From: Alphaproteobacteria bacterium
GTDB taxonomy: Bacteria > Pseudomonadota > Alphaproteobacteria > UBA8366 > GCA-2717185
Assembly (NCBI GenBank): GCA_040905865.1
Contig: JBBDQU010000065.1
Coordinates: 1 to 64,000 of the forward strand
Length of the DNA: 64,000 nt
Direction of reading: 5' to 3'
Under the pieces are notes generated by a model, which did no database searches, was not told where the DNA came from, and was given only the letters and a program-made list of their open reading frames with translations. Shown here piece after piece: positions 26,911 through 36,291 of this stretch. Each line of letters opens with the position of its first letter. The stretch's first letter is position 1. A program made the translations under genes and the position numbers.

Positions 26911-28572
26911 TCAGGAGATGCCGTAATCGCGAAGTGCCGCTTCCTTGCTGATATAGCCGTTCTTGATGTCGTCCCGGATCCGGGCTTCGTCCCGTTCCGC
27001 CGGGTTACCGTACCCGCCGCCGCCGGCGTAATGCATGTGCAGGCGAATGCCGGGATCGATCGTCGTGCGCGACTTCTGGTGCGGTACGGTGCCGTCGCTG
27101 AACCGGATGGCGCTGGTGGCGCCGTTCCCGCCGCCGAGAACGCCTTCCGCCGGGTGGTTCCAGCGGTCGGACAGCAGCGACAGCCGCATGGGTTCCCTGG
27201 ACCGGACCTCGATTTCGCATTCCTGGCCCAGGCCGCCGCGGAATTTTCCGGCGCCGCCGGAATCCGTCCGGAATTCCTTCTTCCAGACGATCAGCGGGGC
27301 GATGCTTTCAAAGGCCTCGATACTGCCCGCGCCCGCATTGGTCGGAAAGGCGGTGGTCGAAAGCCCGTCCTTGCCGGGACAGCCGCCGACGCCGCCGCTG
27401 GCGAACAGAATCTGCGTGACCTGGTTCCCCTGCCGGTCCGTGCCGTTGAACACGGCCCGCATGGACGGCGCGCTGCCGCTGTCGGCAATGATCTTTTCCG
27501 GTACGGCCTGGGCCAGCGCCTTGTAGATGACGCCGGCGAGCAGATGCCCGGTCAATTGCCTGGCGTTGCAGGGGGCGGGGAAACGCGGGTTGAGGATGCA
27601 GCCTTCCGGGGCGTCGACGGTGATCGGCCGGTACGATCCCTCGTTGCGCGGCGTCTGGGGGTCGAGCGCGCATTTGATGGGATAGGCCGAATAGGCGTAG
27701 GTGTAGTTCATTACCGTGTTGAGGCCGCGTTTGATCTGCGGCGACGTGCCCGCATAGTCGATGTTCAATGTGCTGCCCTTTACCGTGATGGCGCATTCGA
27801 TATGGGTTTCGTCGGGCGCGAAACCGTCGGCGTCCAGGGTGGCGTGATACACGCCGTCCGGCACTTCCTCGATTGCCCGGCGCATGACCGTTTCGGCGCG
27901 CTGCTGCAGGGTTTGCGACAGGGCCGTCAGGTTGGTCAGGTCGGAATCGCCGAGAAATTCGTTCAGCCGGCGGCCGCAGACCTGGTTGGCCGTCACCTGC
28001 GCGTTCAGGTCGCCGAGCACCTGGTCGGGCAGGCGGACATTGCTCAGGATCATTTCCTGCAGCAGTTCGTTCGGTTCCCCTTCGACCAGAAACTTCATCG
28101 GCGGAATGCGCAGCCCTTCCTCGAAGAGTTCGCCGCAATCCGCCGACCAGAGCGACCCGCCGATATCCGGCGAATGGGCGATCGATCCGGAAAACCCGAC
28201 CAGGTTGCCATTGTGGAAAATCGGCATCGCCATGGTGATATCGGGCAGGTGTCCGGTCGCCAGCCAGGGGTCGTTGGTGATGACGCAATCGCCGGGCTTC
28301 CAGGTTTCCTTGGGAAAGCGGGCGAGGAAATGCTTCAGGGTCCGCGGCAGGATGCCGGAAAATGAGGGAATGCCGCCGGTGTTTTCCGACAGCGAATCGC
28401 CGTTTTCATCCATCAGCACCGTGCCGAAATCATTCGATTCACGGACAATGGTCGAAAAAGACGTGCGCAGCAGCGCCGCCGCCGACTCGTCGGCGATGGA
28501 AATCAGCCGATTCCAGAAGATTTCCAGGGTGACGGGGTCGAAGTTCCCGCCAGTTGGGTTTTTCCTGTTCAT
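26911..28572 (-). CDS. hyuB: Hydantoinase/oxoprolinase subunit B
   Basis: This 553-residue protein is the partner subunit of HyuA. It carries the family landmarks DPVTLEIFWNRLISIADE (residues 12-29), the RESNDFGTVLMDENGD segment, PGDCVITNDPW near residue 92, HSPDIGG near 130 and the C-terminal GGGGYGNPAERD near 515. The ATG at 28572 is preceded by GGGAG and matches the family N-terminus. It lies 80 bp after the TRAP permease gene on the same strand, so transport and ring opening are probably co-expressed. Confidence 0.9.
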   Translation of the reverse strand: MNRKNPTGGNFDPVTLEIFWNRLISIADESAAALLRTSFSTIVRESNDFGTVLMDENGDSLSENTGGIPSFSGILPRTLKHFLARFPKETWKPGDCVITNDPWLATGHLPDITMAMPIFHNGNLVGFSGSIAHSPDIGGSLWSADCGELFEEGLRIPPMKFLVEGEPNELLQEMILSNVRLPDQVLGDLNAQVTANQVCGRRLNEFLGDSDLTNLTALSQTLQQRAETVMRRAIEEVPDGVYHATLDADGFAPDETHIECAITVKGSTLNIDYAGTSPQIKRGLNTVMNYTYAYSAYPIKCALDPQTPRNEGSYRPITVDAPEGCILNPRFPAPCNARQLTGHLLAGVIYKALAQAVPEKIIADSGSAPSMRAVFNGTDRQGNQVTQILFASGGVGGCPGKDGLSTTAFPTNAGAGSIEAFESIAPLIVWKKEFRTDSGGAGKFRGGLGQECEIEVRSREPMRLSLLSDRWNHPAEGVLGGGNGATSAIRFSDGTVPHQKSRTTIDPGIRLHMHYAGGGGYGNPAERDEARIRDDIKNGYISKEAALRDYGIS

Positions 28573-28652
28573 GTTATCTCCCGTTAAATGTTCCGTATTC
28601 CGGACGTTTGTGGCTTGCCCGGGTAGAGCCTGGATTGGTATTGCTTGGCATT

Positions 28653-31262
28653 TCAATTCGCCAGGGCGGCAGTTTGCAGACGGCGGCGTTGCAGCGCAAC
28701 GACCGGCAGCAGCAGCAGGAGGCAGGGCAGGTAAATCCATTCCTTGTCCGGCTGCGGATTGTTGATGTCCACGCCTGTTATCTCCCAGTCGAAATCGAGG
28801 CCGGATGACTGCGCGACGCTGTTGAAGCCGACGTCGTCAACGAAAACCCGGCTACCCTCGATGCGGACAGTCAGGCCAGCCGCCTGGCTCAGCCGTTCCA
28901 CGCCGCCCGCGCCGCTGGCGCCCAGGGGCAGGACGACGATGCGCTCCACCGGCGCGCCGGTAAAGTCTTCGCCCCGGCTCATCAGCCGGATCAGGGCGTC
29001 ATCCTTCTGCGTGGCGACGACCTCGACAAGTCGGGCCGGTTCGACCGACTGGAACGGCGGTACAACGAGGTCGATCCAGAATCCGGGCCGCAGCAGGCTG
29101 AATGCGATCAGCAGCAGGAAAGCCGATTCATAGCGCCGGCTTCGAACCACGAAATAACCCTGGCATCCGGCGACGAACAGCAGCATCGCGATCAGCGATA
29201 TGATGATCGTGACCGAGACATGCCACCAGCTGTCCAGGCCGATCATCAGGAGTTCCGTGTTGAAGACAAAGATAAACGGCAGGATGATCGTGCGGATACC
29301 GTAGTAGAACGCCTGCAGGCAGGTCCGCATCGGATCCGCCCCCGCAAGGGCTGCCGCGGCATAGGCATCGACGGCAACCGGTGGCGTATTGCCGGACATC
29401 AGACCGCAATAGAATACAAACAGATGGACGGCGATCAGTGGAATGATGACGCCGGACTGGGCTGCGAGCGTTACGACAACCGGCGCCATCAGCGATGCGA
29501 CCACGACATAATTCGCGGTGGTCGGCAGCCCCATGCCCAGGATAATCGTGACGACAGCCGTAAAGAACAATATGGCCAGCAGGTTTCCGCCGGACACGAT
29601 TTCGATCACATTGACCATGACCAGCCCCAGGCCCGTCAGCGATACAGTTCCGACAATGATGCCCGCCGCGGCGAGGGAGATTGCGATCATGGCCATGTTG
29701 CGGCCCCCGGCAACAAGACCGTGAATGACCTCGGAAAGCCCCGCAACCACGGCGTCGCGCATGACCGTGTCGCCCCTGATGCCCCGGAAGACGGCGGCCA
29801 GCGGGCGCTGCGTTATCATGATCGCGATGATGCACAGGACCGCCCAGTATACGGACAGGCCCGGCGACAGGCGCTCGATCATCAGGCACCAGATCAGGAC
29901 GACGACGGGGATCAGGAAGTGCAGCCCGGCGAGGATGGTCGGCAGGATTTCGGGAAGCTTTTCCAGCGGCGCTTCGCTGTTATCCAGTTCGAGGACCGGA
30001 ACGCGCGTCGAAACCCACAGGAGGCCGATATAGGCCGCCGCCAGCAGTACGGCGAGCACCGGACTTGCGGCGGGCCCCAGCGCAACACGCAGCCAGCCGA
30101 CCCCGTAATAAACGATGAACGACAGAATGGTCAGGCCGGCAAAAGTCAGGACAAATGCGGCAATGCGCTGGAAGAACGTGGTCCGCGTGACCCGCTGCAG
30201 CATGGGCAGATCGAGTTTGAGCGCCTCCAGATGCACGATATAGAATAGTCCGACATAGGATATGACGGCCGGCAGGAAGGCGTGCTTGATCACTTCCGTA
30301 TAGGAAATGCCGACGAATTCGGTCATCAGGAATGCGGCGGCGCCCATCACCGGCGGCATGAGCTGGCCGTTGATCGAGGACGTGGATTCGATGCCGGCGG
30401 CTTTTTCGGCCGAAAAGCCGACCCGCTTCATCAGGGGGATTGTGAACGTCCCCGTGGTGACGACATTGGCGAGCGCGGAACCTGAAACCATGCCGGTCAG
30501 GGCGGAGGAGACGACGGCCGCCTTTGCCGGCCCGCCGCGCAGATGACCCAGCAGCGCAAATGACGTCTGAATGAACCAGTTCCCGGCGCCGGCCTTTTCC
30601 AGCAGCGATCCGAACAGCACGAAGAGAAACACCAGGCTGGAGGAAACCCCGAGCGCGAAGCCGAATACGCCTTCGGTCGAGAGCCACATATGATCCGTCA
30701 TCCGGGTCAGGCTGGCGCCGCGATGGGATAACACCTCCGGCATGTGTGCGCCGGCAAAGGTGTAGACGATAAAGACAAGGGCGACGATCAGGAGCGGCAG
30801 GCCGGTGGTGCGGCGCACGGCTTCCAGCAGGGCCACCATGCCGATTGCGGCAACGACCATGTCCTGGGCGATAGGCACGGCGGCACGCCGTGAAAGTTCC
30901 TCGAAGAACACGACCATGTACAGGGCGCTGCCCGCGCCGATAATTGCCCAGAGCCAGTCAGGAATCGTTACCCGGTCCCGGGGCGACGACCGAAAGCAGG
31001 GATGCGTCAGAAATACCAGGATGATCGCGAAGGCATAATGGATCGTGCGGGACTGGGTACCGTCCAGAACAAAACCCGCGCCAAGGATGTAAGGCAGTGG
31101 CGACGCGATATATATATGAAAAAGCGACCAGATGAGCGCCAGAGAAAATATCAGGCCGCCAGGAAAACCGCCGAGTTGGCGCGCGCCTGTGTCCGCGGCA
31201 CTGGCCATCGCCTTCACGTCACGAAGGGCTGCTGCGGAATTCGAGGGCGGTTCTGTGGGCAA
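28653..31262 (-). CDS. TRAP transporter fused large/small permease
   Basis: TAXI-type TRAP transporters use a fused DctQM permease with an extracellular TAXI binding protein to import organic acids by ion symport. The 869-residue protein has many membrane helices. Family motifs include SSLVFLFVLFGSLLEKAGAG, SINGQLMPPVMGAAAFLMTEF near residue 290 and GMGLPTTANYVVVASLMAP near 570. The last 170 residues form an extra soluble domain between two further helices, as in other long members. TTG at 31262 has GAAGGAAA at a good distance; ATG at 31208 is an alternative. It lies 105 bp after the TAXI binding-protein gene. Confidence 0.9.
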   Translation of the reverse strand: MPTEPPSNSAAALRDVKAMASAADTGARQLGGFPGGLIFSLALIWSLFHIYIASPLPYILGAGFVLDGTQSRTIHYAFAIILVFLTHPCFRSSPRDRVTIPDWLWAIIGAGSALYMVVFFEELSRRAAVPIAQDMVVAAIGMVALLEAVRRTTGLPLLIVALVFIVYTFAGAHMPEVLSHRGASLTRMTDHMWLSTEGVFGFALGVSSSLVFLFVLFGSLLEKAGAGNWFIQTSFALLGHLRGGPAKAAVVSSALTGMVSGSALANVVTTGTFTIPLMKRVGFSAEKAAGIESTSSINGQLMPPVMGAAAFLMTEFVGISYTEVIKHAFLPAVISYVGLFYIVHLEALKLDLPMLQRVTRTTFFQRIAAFVLTFAGLTILSFIVYYGVGWLRVALGPAASPVLAVLLAAAYIGLLWVSTRVPVLELDNSEAPLEKLPEILPTILAGLHFLIPVVVLIWCLMIERLSPGLSVYWAVLCIIAIMITQRPLAAVFRGIRGDTVMRDAVVAGLSEVIHGLVAGGRNMAMIAISLAAAGIIVGTVSLTGLGLVMVNVIEIVSGGNLLAILFFTAVVTIILGMGLPTTANYVVVASLMAPVVVTLAAQSGVIIPLIAVHLFVFYCGLMSGNTPPVAVDAYAAAALAGADPMRTCLQAFYYGIRTIILPFIFVFNTELLMIGLDSWWHVSVTIIISLIAMLLFVAGCQGYFVVRSRRYESAFLLLIAFSLLRPGFWIDLVVPPFQSVEPARLVEVVATQKDDALIRLMSRGEDFTGAPVERIVVLPLGASGAGGVERLSQAAGLTVRIEGSRVFVDDVGFNSVAQSSGLDFDWEITGVDINNPQPDKEWIYLPCLLLLLPVVALQRRRLQTAALAN

Positions 31263-31367
31263 AATGCGTTTCCTTCGGGCGACGGGCGGGCCAAGGCTCC
31301 CCCGCGCCGGCTCATCGGTGTCCAGGGCGGGGGGAGGATATGACGTATGGTTTACGCGGCTACGGGC

Positions 31368-32369
31368 CTATTTGATGAGGCCTGCTTCGCGGTAGTAACG
31401 CTCCGCACCCGGATGATACGGCGCCTGCTTCCCGAAGGTGATGGATTTTTCACGCGTCATCAGCTTGAACGCGGGAGCCTGCTGCTTGAGGCTTTCGAAA
31501 CCGTTCATCACCGCTTTGGCGAGGTTGTAGCCGATTTCATCCGACAGGCTTGATGTGGTTACCAGTGCGGCGGCATAACCAAAGGTCGAGACGTCCTGGT
31601 CAACGCCGTGATAAACGCCCGCGGGAATCGTCGCTTTTTCGAAATAGGGACGTTCCGCCAGCAGTTTGTCCAGTTCCGGCCCGTTCACCGAAACGATGTG
31701 AATGTCGCATGTATTGGCCGCTTCCTCGATGGTGGCGACAGGCACGGCTGTCGGATACAGATAGGCATCGATCTTGCCGTCGCACAGCGCGGATGACTGT
31801 TCGCGTGACGTCAGTTTTGAATCAAGCGCCAGGTCGGTTTTCGGATCGATTCCGAAATAGCTGAGCAACATATAAGAGGTTGCTTCCGTTCCGGACCCGA
31901 CATTGCCGCTGTTGAAGCGCTTGCCCTTCAGGTCATGAACGCTTTTGATGCCTGTCTCCTTGCGCGTGACCAGATGAATCATGTTCGTGGTGTAGGACAT
32001 GATGAAACGCAAATCCTTGTTTGCGCCTTCGCTTTCGAACGGGCCGCTGCCGTTATAGGCATGAAACAGCAGGTCGGACTGGGCAAGACCCATGTCCAGG
32101 TCGCCGGTTCTGATGGCCCTAAGGTTGGAGACCGAACCGGCAGTGCTTTCCACGGTGCAGCGAAGCTTGTGTCCCTGCGACTCGCGGCTCTTGTTTACGA
32201 GGTTGCAGGTGTGACCGCCGGTGGGCCAGAAAATGCCCGTAATACCCGCCGTGCCCAGGTTGAATATCTGCCTGCTTTCCTGCGCCGCCGCGTCCTGCGT
32301 TGCGGAGGATGCGAGCAGGAGGCTTCCTGCGATGCCAATGGTTCCTAAAACCGATGCAATTGTTCTCAC
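31368..32369 (-). CDS. TAXI-family TRAP transporter solute-binding protein
   Basis: The 333-residue precursor has a signal peptide of about 29 residues (ending near ATQDAAAQ), followed by FNLGTAGITGIFWPTGG, the TAXI-family ligand loop. The segment STAGSVSNLRAIRTGDLDMGLAQSD near residue 75 is also diagnostic. It should bind an organic acid in the periplasm and hand it to the fused permease next to it. The start is GTG, with GAGGATAAG upstream. TAXI ligands known elsewhere include glutamate and related dicarboxylates, but this one is unassigned. Confidence 0.9.
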   Translation of the reverse strand: MRTIASVLGTIGIAGSLLLASSATQDAAAQESRQIFNLGTAGITGIFWPTGGHTCNLVNKSRESQGHKLRCTVESTAGSVSNLRAIRTGDLDMGLAQSDLLFHAYNGSGPFESEGANKDLRFIMSYTTNMIHLVTRKETGIKSVHDLKGKRFNSGNVGSGTEATSYMLLSYFGIDPKTDLALDSKLTSREQSSALCDGKIDAYLYPTAVPVATIEEAANTCDIHIVSVNGPELDKLLAERPYFEKATIPAGVYHGVDQDVSTFGYAAALVTTSSLSDEIGYNLAKAVMNGFESLKQQAPAFKLMTREKSITFGKQAPYHPGAERYYREAGLIK

Positions 32370-32719
32370 TGTCTTATCCTCTTCTGGTTTCGTAGTCTAA
32401 TTGCCGGAATGTCTCCCCCCGGGGAAACGCTATCCGGTCAGGACCGACAACACGTGAACCGGGCGCCGGGAGAATCGTTCTTGTCGGTACACAGGAAACC
32501 CTGACTGCCCTGTCAAAGCAATGGCCGTGCCAGAAGCGCAATGCGGCGGAATGCCTTGTTCCGGAAGTGACCGGCTTGCCCATTTCGGTGCCGTTGCCGC
32601 AAAAGGCAGCAATCCGTTCACAACATTGAGGCAATCCGATTCCTGCCAGGCGGGTCGGCGGCGGCGGGCATGCAACCGAAGGGGGCGACATCGCCGTGAC
32701 GGGAGGTCCGATACCTGTT
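32370..32719. other. Intergenic gap of 350 bp
   Basis: The gap separates the first hydroxyacid dehydrogenase gene from the TAXI gene, both leftward. Open frames through it lack ribosome sites and family resemblance. It must hold a promoter if the transport genes are transcribed separately, but I see no clear operator. Confidence 0.5.
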
Positions 32720-33973
32720 TCATGCGCGGTCCTGATGGGGCACCCAGTCCGGTGGGTTCCAGAAAATGTGTGGACCGATTTCCCCAACGCTGTTGAGGCC
32801 GAGCTGGGCCATGACGCGGTCCATCTCCGTGCGGAAAATCTCCAGCGCCCGGCAGGCGCCGGCCTCTCCGGCGGCGGCGGTTCCATATAATGTCGGGCGT
32901 CCGGACATCACCATGTCGGCGCCAAGCGCCATGGCCTTCACCAGGTCCGATCCCCGCCGCGCGCCGCTGTCGATAATGATTTTCAGACGATCCCCGACGG
33001 CCGCCCGGACCTCGGGCACCAGCTGCAGCGGCGCCGGCGCCGAATCCAGGTAGCGGCCGCCATGGTTCGACAGGACGACGCCGTCCAGCCCTCTGTCCGC
33101 GGCGATAACCGCGTCCTCACGGCTTTGCAGTCCCTTGACGAGCAGATGCCCCGGCCATTTGTCCCGGATGCGCATGATATCGTCCCAGCACTGCCGGTCA
33201 GACTTTGTATATTCGTGATCGACAGTCTTGTCGGTCAGTTTCCGCGCCAGTTCCGGCGGATAATTTGCCTTCACGAAGGCGCCGCGCGTCAGGTACTGCG
33301 GCGCCAGGACGCGCAGGCACCAGCCTGGTTTCGCAAGTACCTGGGCAATCAGTTTCGGTCGATAGCGCAGCGGCATGGAGAAGCCGTTGCGGTAGTCATT
33401 CTCGCGGTTCGATCCGACCGATCCGTCCACTGTTACCAGCAGCGTCTTTATGCCGATTGACTTGATCCGCTCGACAAACGCGTCCCGTAGTGTGATGTCC
33501 CGCCACATATACAACTGGAACCAGAGATGGCCGTCCGAGGCTTCGAAAATGTCCTCCACAGGGGTCAGCGAATTCGTCGCCGCGGTGCAGGGCACGCCCA
33601 TCCGGGCCGCCGCCCGGGCCAGGTCGATCTCGCCCAGGTCGCTCATCAGGCCGGCGCTCGCCGTGGGGGAAATCCCATAGGGCATGGTGATTTTTTGGCC
33701 GAATATTTCCGTCGCGGTCGACCGGGCGGATACATCGATCAGCACACGGTTCCTGATCTTCAATGACTGGTAGACGGCGCGGTTGTGGTTCAGCGCAATT
33801 TCGTCTTCCGCGCCGCGATCCATATATTCGAAGATTCCCCGCGGCAGGCGCGACCGCGCCATCTGCCGGAGATCCTCGATATTGAAGGCGCCCAGATCGT
33901 CACCGGCCGCGGCGAGGTCGAGTGTCGTGCGAGCCCGTTTTCCATCCAGACTTTTCCCGGATACCGCAACCAT
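32720..33973 (-). CDS. FMN-dependent alpha-hydroxy-acid dehydrogenase (copy 1)
   Basis: This 417-residue enzyme belongs to the glycolate oxidase/L-lactate/mandelate dehydrogenase family, which oxidises 2-hydroxy acids to 2-oxo acids with FMN. The FMN site is shown by PYGISPTASAGL (near 98), the LWFQLYMW motif and the catalytic His in VVLSNHGGRYLDSAPAPL (near 295). IIIDSGARRGSDLVKAMALGADMVMSGRP is the C-terminal phosphate-binding region. It is strongly similar along its whole length to the dehydrogenase at 36292-37512. It follows the ridA gene by 12 bp. Confidence 0.9.
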   Translation of the reverse strand: MVAVSGKSLDGKRARTTLDLAAAGDDLGAFNIEDLRQMARSRLPRGIFEYMDRGAEDEIALNHNRAVYQSLKIRNRVLIDVSARSTATEIFGQKITMPYGISPTASAGLMSDLGEIDLARAAARMGVPCTAATNSLTPVEDIFEASDGHLWFQLYMWRDITLRDAFVERIKSIGIKTLLVTVDGSVGSNRENDYRNGFSMPLRYRPKLIAQVLAKPGWCLRVLAPQYLTRGAFVKANYPPELARKLTDKTVDHEYTKSDRQCWDDIMRIRDKWPGHLLVKGLQSREDAVIAADRGLDGVVLSNHGGRYLDSAPAPLQLVPEVRAAVGDRLKIIIDSGARRGSDLVKAMALGADMVMSGRPTLYGTAAAGEAGACRALEIFRTEMDRVMAQLGLNSVGEIGPHIFWNPPDWVPHQDRA

Positions 33974-33985
33974 CGGGCGCCACCG

Positions 33986-34333
33986 TTACTTGTGGGCGTT
34001 CACGACGATTTCCACGTGGGTGTCGGGCGTGCCGAGTTCGACGGCGACGCATGCGCGGGTCGGCGGGTTCGACGGGTCGATCCAGGCGTTCCAGGCTTCG
34101 TTCATCGCCGGCTTATGCGACATGTCGGAAATATAGACGGTCGCGGACAGCAGCTTCGATTTGTCGGTGCCGCCCACCGCAAGGTAACCGTCGATCCGCG
34201 CCAGCACCTGTTCGGTCTGTTCCTTCACCCCGACGGATGTGTCGGGCGCCGTGGTCCCGGCGATATAGACGACGCCGTTATGCTCCACCACCTTGCTCAT
34301 GGTCGCATTGAGGTCATGACGTTTGCAGTTCAT
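33986..34333 (-). CDS. RidA/YjgF-family protein
   Basis: RidA proteins are small trimers that hydrolyse reactive enamine/imine intermediates or act in purine and amino-acid catabolism. The 115-residue protein contains VEHNGVVYIAGTTAPDTSVGVKEQTEQVLARID and ends in the family patch ACVAVELGTPDTHVEIVVNAHK, with Glu where the family's active-site acid normally lies. The Arg typical of imine-hydrolysing RidA (near residue 105) is not evident; the place is taken by ACVAVE. It sits between the LLM oxidoreductase and the FMN dehydrogenase, suggesting a catabolic role on a nitrogen compound. Confidence 0.85.
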   Translation of the reverse strand: MNCKRHDLNATMSKVVEHNGVVYIAGTTAPDTSVGVKEQTEQVLARIDGYLAVGGTDKSKLLSATVYISDMSHKPAMNEAWNAWIDPSNPPTRACVAVELGTPDTHVEIVVNAHK

Positions 34334-34394
34334 GATACGTTTTCTCCGTTTTCCTGGGTATGGGTTTTTTCGGTGCGTGCCCGCCGTGCTTTTC

Positions 34395-35471
34395 CTATGC
34401 CGCCGCGCGTTTCCTGAATTCCGGCGCGACTTTCTCCATGAACAGGCGCACGCTGTTCTCTACGATATCGTAGGAAGACGATCCGAGGCGGAACTGCAGA
34501 ATGACGCCGCCGACGCCGATGGCGTCGATCTTCGCCAGGCGCTCCGCGACCGTCGCGGGCGAGCCGCAGATCAGGCTGTGCTCGGTGACGTTGCGGGCAT
34601 AAGCCGTCGGCGCCGCGCCGGTTTCGCCCGGTTTCGCCATGCTTTCGCCGCGTTCCTCAAGGATGCGTTTGCGCATGCGGCCCCGATGTTCGCGCTGTTC
34701 CTCAAACAGGGGGATACCAATCCGCTCCGCTTCCGCGTCGGTTTCGGCAATGAAAATGTTCCGCCATACCCAGGTATCGTCCACCGCGTTGGCGACATGG
34801 CGTTCGCCGAAGCCGGATTCGCGCATGGTCTTTCGGTACAGGTCCATGCGGTGTCTGGTGACCTCGTCGGTCTGCACATTCATCAGGAAGGGGCGTCCCT
34901 CCCGCGACATCTCCAGCATCGATTCCTCGCCGGAGCAGGCGCGAATGAGGGCCGGATGCGGCTTGGTATACACCGACGGCCGCAGGATCGGCAGCCACAG
35001 GTCCCAGTACTTGCCGTGATGTTCGTAATTCTTCGTCGTCCAGGCCTTGATCATGATTTCTTCGGCTTCGATCAGGCGCTCCTGCGCCTCCGCCGGATCG
35101 ATTCCAAAGCCGCGATAGTCATAAATATTGTGCGCCGTTCCGCGGCCCAGACCGACAATGAGGCGGCCCTTGGACAGGTTGTCGACCATGGCCAACTGTT
35201 CCGCCATGCGGATCGGATGGTGAAGGGACATCTGCGCGACGGCGAAACCGATCTTGATCTGTTTCGTGGCGACCGCGAGGGCCGCGGCGAAACTCACCGG
35301 ATCGACATAGGCGCAATTGCCGTCGAAGTGATGCTCCGCCAGCCACAGGGTCTCCATGCCCAGTTCATCGCAGAGCCTGGCTTCGGCAAGCGTCTCGTCG
35401 ATGACCTGCTCGTCCTTCTCCGGTGTTTCGGCCTGCGGAAAGAGAAAATTGCTAAATTTCACGGGACTCAT
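34395..35471 (-). CDS. LLM-class flavin-dependent oxidoreductase
   Basis: The luciferase-like monooxygenase class uses FMNH2 supplied by a reductase and O2 to oxidise or cleave substrates. The 358-residue TIM-barrel protein has LCDELGMETLWLAEHHFDGNC (near 35), MAEQLAMVDNLSKGRLIVGLGRG (near 88) and a C-terminal LAKIDAIGVGGVILQFRLG segment, all typical. No flavin reductase is encoded nearby. The start overlaps the end of the GntR gene by 20 bp, so it is the first enzyme gene of the leftward catabolic run. Confidence 0.88.
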   Translation of the reverse strand: MSPVKFSNFLFPQAETPEKDEQVIDETLAEARLCDELGMETLWLAEHHFDGNCAYVDPVSFAAALAVATKQIKIGFAVAQMSLHHPIRMAEQLAMVDNLSKGRLIVGLGRGTAHNIYDYRGFGIDPAEAQERLIEAEEIMIKAWTTKNYEHHGKYWDLWLPILRPSVYTKPHPALIRACSGEESMLEMSREGRPFLMNVQTDEVTRHRMDLYRKTMRESGFGERHVANAVDDTWVWRNIFIAETDAEAERIGIPLFEEQREHRGRMRKRILEERGESMAKPGETGAAPTAYARNVTEHSLICGSPATVAERLAKIDAIGVGGVILQFRLGSSSYDIVENSVRLFMEKVAPEFRKRAAA

Positions 35472-36189
35472 CCTCGGTTGATTGGTTGGGGTTCCGTTGT
35501 TCGCTGTCGATTCGCGCCGTCGCCTTCAGGAATCGGCGTTTCCCGGCCAGGATATGCGCCTCAAGGGCATTGGCCGCCTTTTCCTGATCCCCTGAAGCCA
35601 GCGCGCGCAGAATTTTCCGGTGCTCCCTGTTCGACAGATGAAGCCCGCCGCCCTGCAGGATGCTGCGGCTCCGGTACAGGTGGAGTTCCTTGGACAGCCC
35701 GTCGCACAGGGCTCGCAACCGGTCGTTTTCGGCGAAGTCGATGATCCTGTCGTGGAACTCCCGGTTGAGGGTGTAGAACGAATCGAAGTCTTCGTCGGCC
35801 TGCGCGGAATCCATTTTCGTGACGAGATTCCGGAGATGCTCAATCTGCGACGGGGTGATACGCGCCGCCAGCGTGGCGCCGGCAAGACGCATCAGACTGG
35901 CCCGGACGTCGTATACGTCTTCGGCGTCTTTCAGCGAAATCGAGCGTACGAAAAAGCCACGGTTCACGATGACCGTCAGCAATCCGCTCTCGACGAGGCC
36001 GCGGCACGCCTCGCGGATAGGGCCGCGGCTGACCCGCAGTTCGCCGGCGAGCCGGTTCTCGTTGATGCGCTGGCCCGAACGGAACGTTCCGGACAGAATA
36101 CGGTGCTCAATTTCATCCTGGACCGCGCTGGAAAGCGACCGGGATTGAAGAACCTGCAGCAGTTCGGAAATCTGTGTTGCTTCGGGCAT
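35452..36189 (-). CDS. GntR-family regulator (FadR subgroup)
   Basis: The 245-residue regulator has an N-terminal winged helix (ILSGTFRSGQRINENRLAGELRVSRGPIREACRGLVESGLL, about residues 33-74). A helical FCD ligand domain follows, with the metal-binding pattern (DVRASLMRLAG, FHDRIIDFAEN and the late HRKILRAL His). The ATG at 36189 is chosen over the upstream TTG. It lies at the head of the leftward catabolic genes and is divergent from the second FMN dehydrogenase. The palindrome at 36247-36263 is between them, so it likely controls both directions in response to a pathway acid. Confidence 0.88.
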   Translation of the reverse strand: MPEATQISELLQVLQSRSLSSAVQDEIEHRILSGTFRSGQRINENRLAGELRVSRGPIREACRGLVESGLLTVIVNRGFFVRSISLKDAEDVYDVRASLMRLAGATLAARITPSQIEHLRNLVTKMDSAQADEDFDSFYTLNREFHDRIIDFAENDRLRALCDGLSKELHLYRSRSILQGGGLHLSNREHRKILRALASGDQEKAANALEAHILAGKRRFLKATARIDSEQRNPNQSTEDESREI

Positions 36190-36246
36190 ACGGGGCAAGG
36201 CACCGTTTTGTTGTCGACGCAACGAAGTATGCGGCGTGACACATTA

Positions 36247-36263
36247 TTGTCAACAATTGACAA
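36247..36263. promoter_or_regulatory. GntR-type operator
   Basis: TTGTCAACAATTGACAA consists of two perfect 7-bp arms around CAA, the size and spacing used by FadR-subgroup GntR repressors. It lies 58 bp upstream of the GntR start and 29 bp upstream of the divergent dehydrogenase start, overlapping the likely promoter region. Confidence 0.75.
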
Positions 36264-36291
36264 AAAACAAATACGAGTCTCAAGATCGCGC

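Noticed and set aside
25218-26951. Plus-strand frame of about 580 codons over hyuA
   Set aside because: It exists only as the complement of the hyuA coding pattern and has no start signal.
32374-32886. Minus-strand frame in the gap before the TAXI gene
   Set aside because: Pro/Arg/Thr-rich, no ribosome site, and it overlaps the end of a certain dehydrogenase gene; more likely non-coding.
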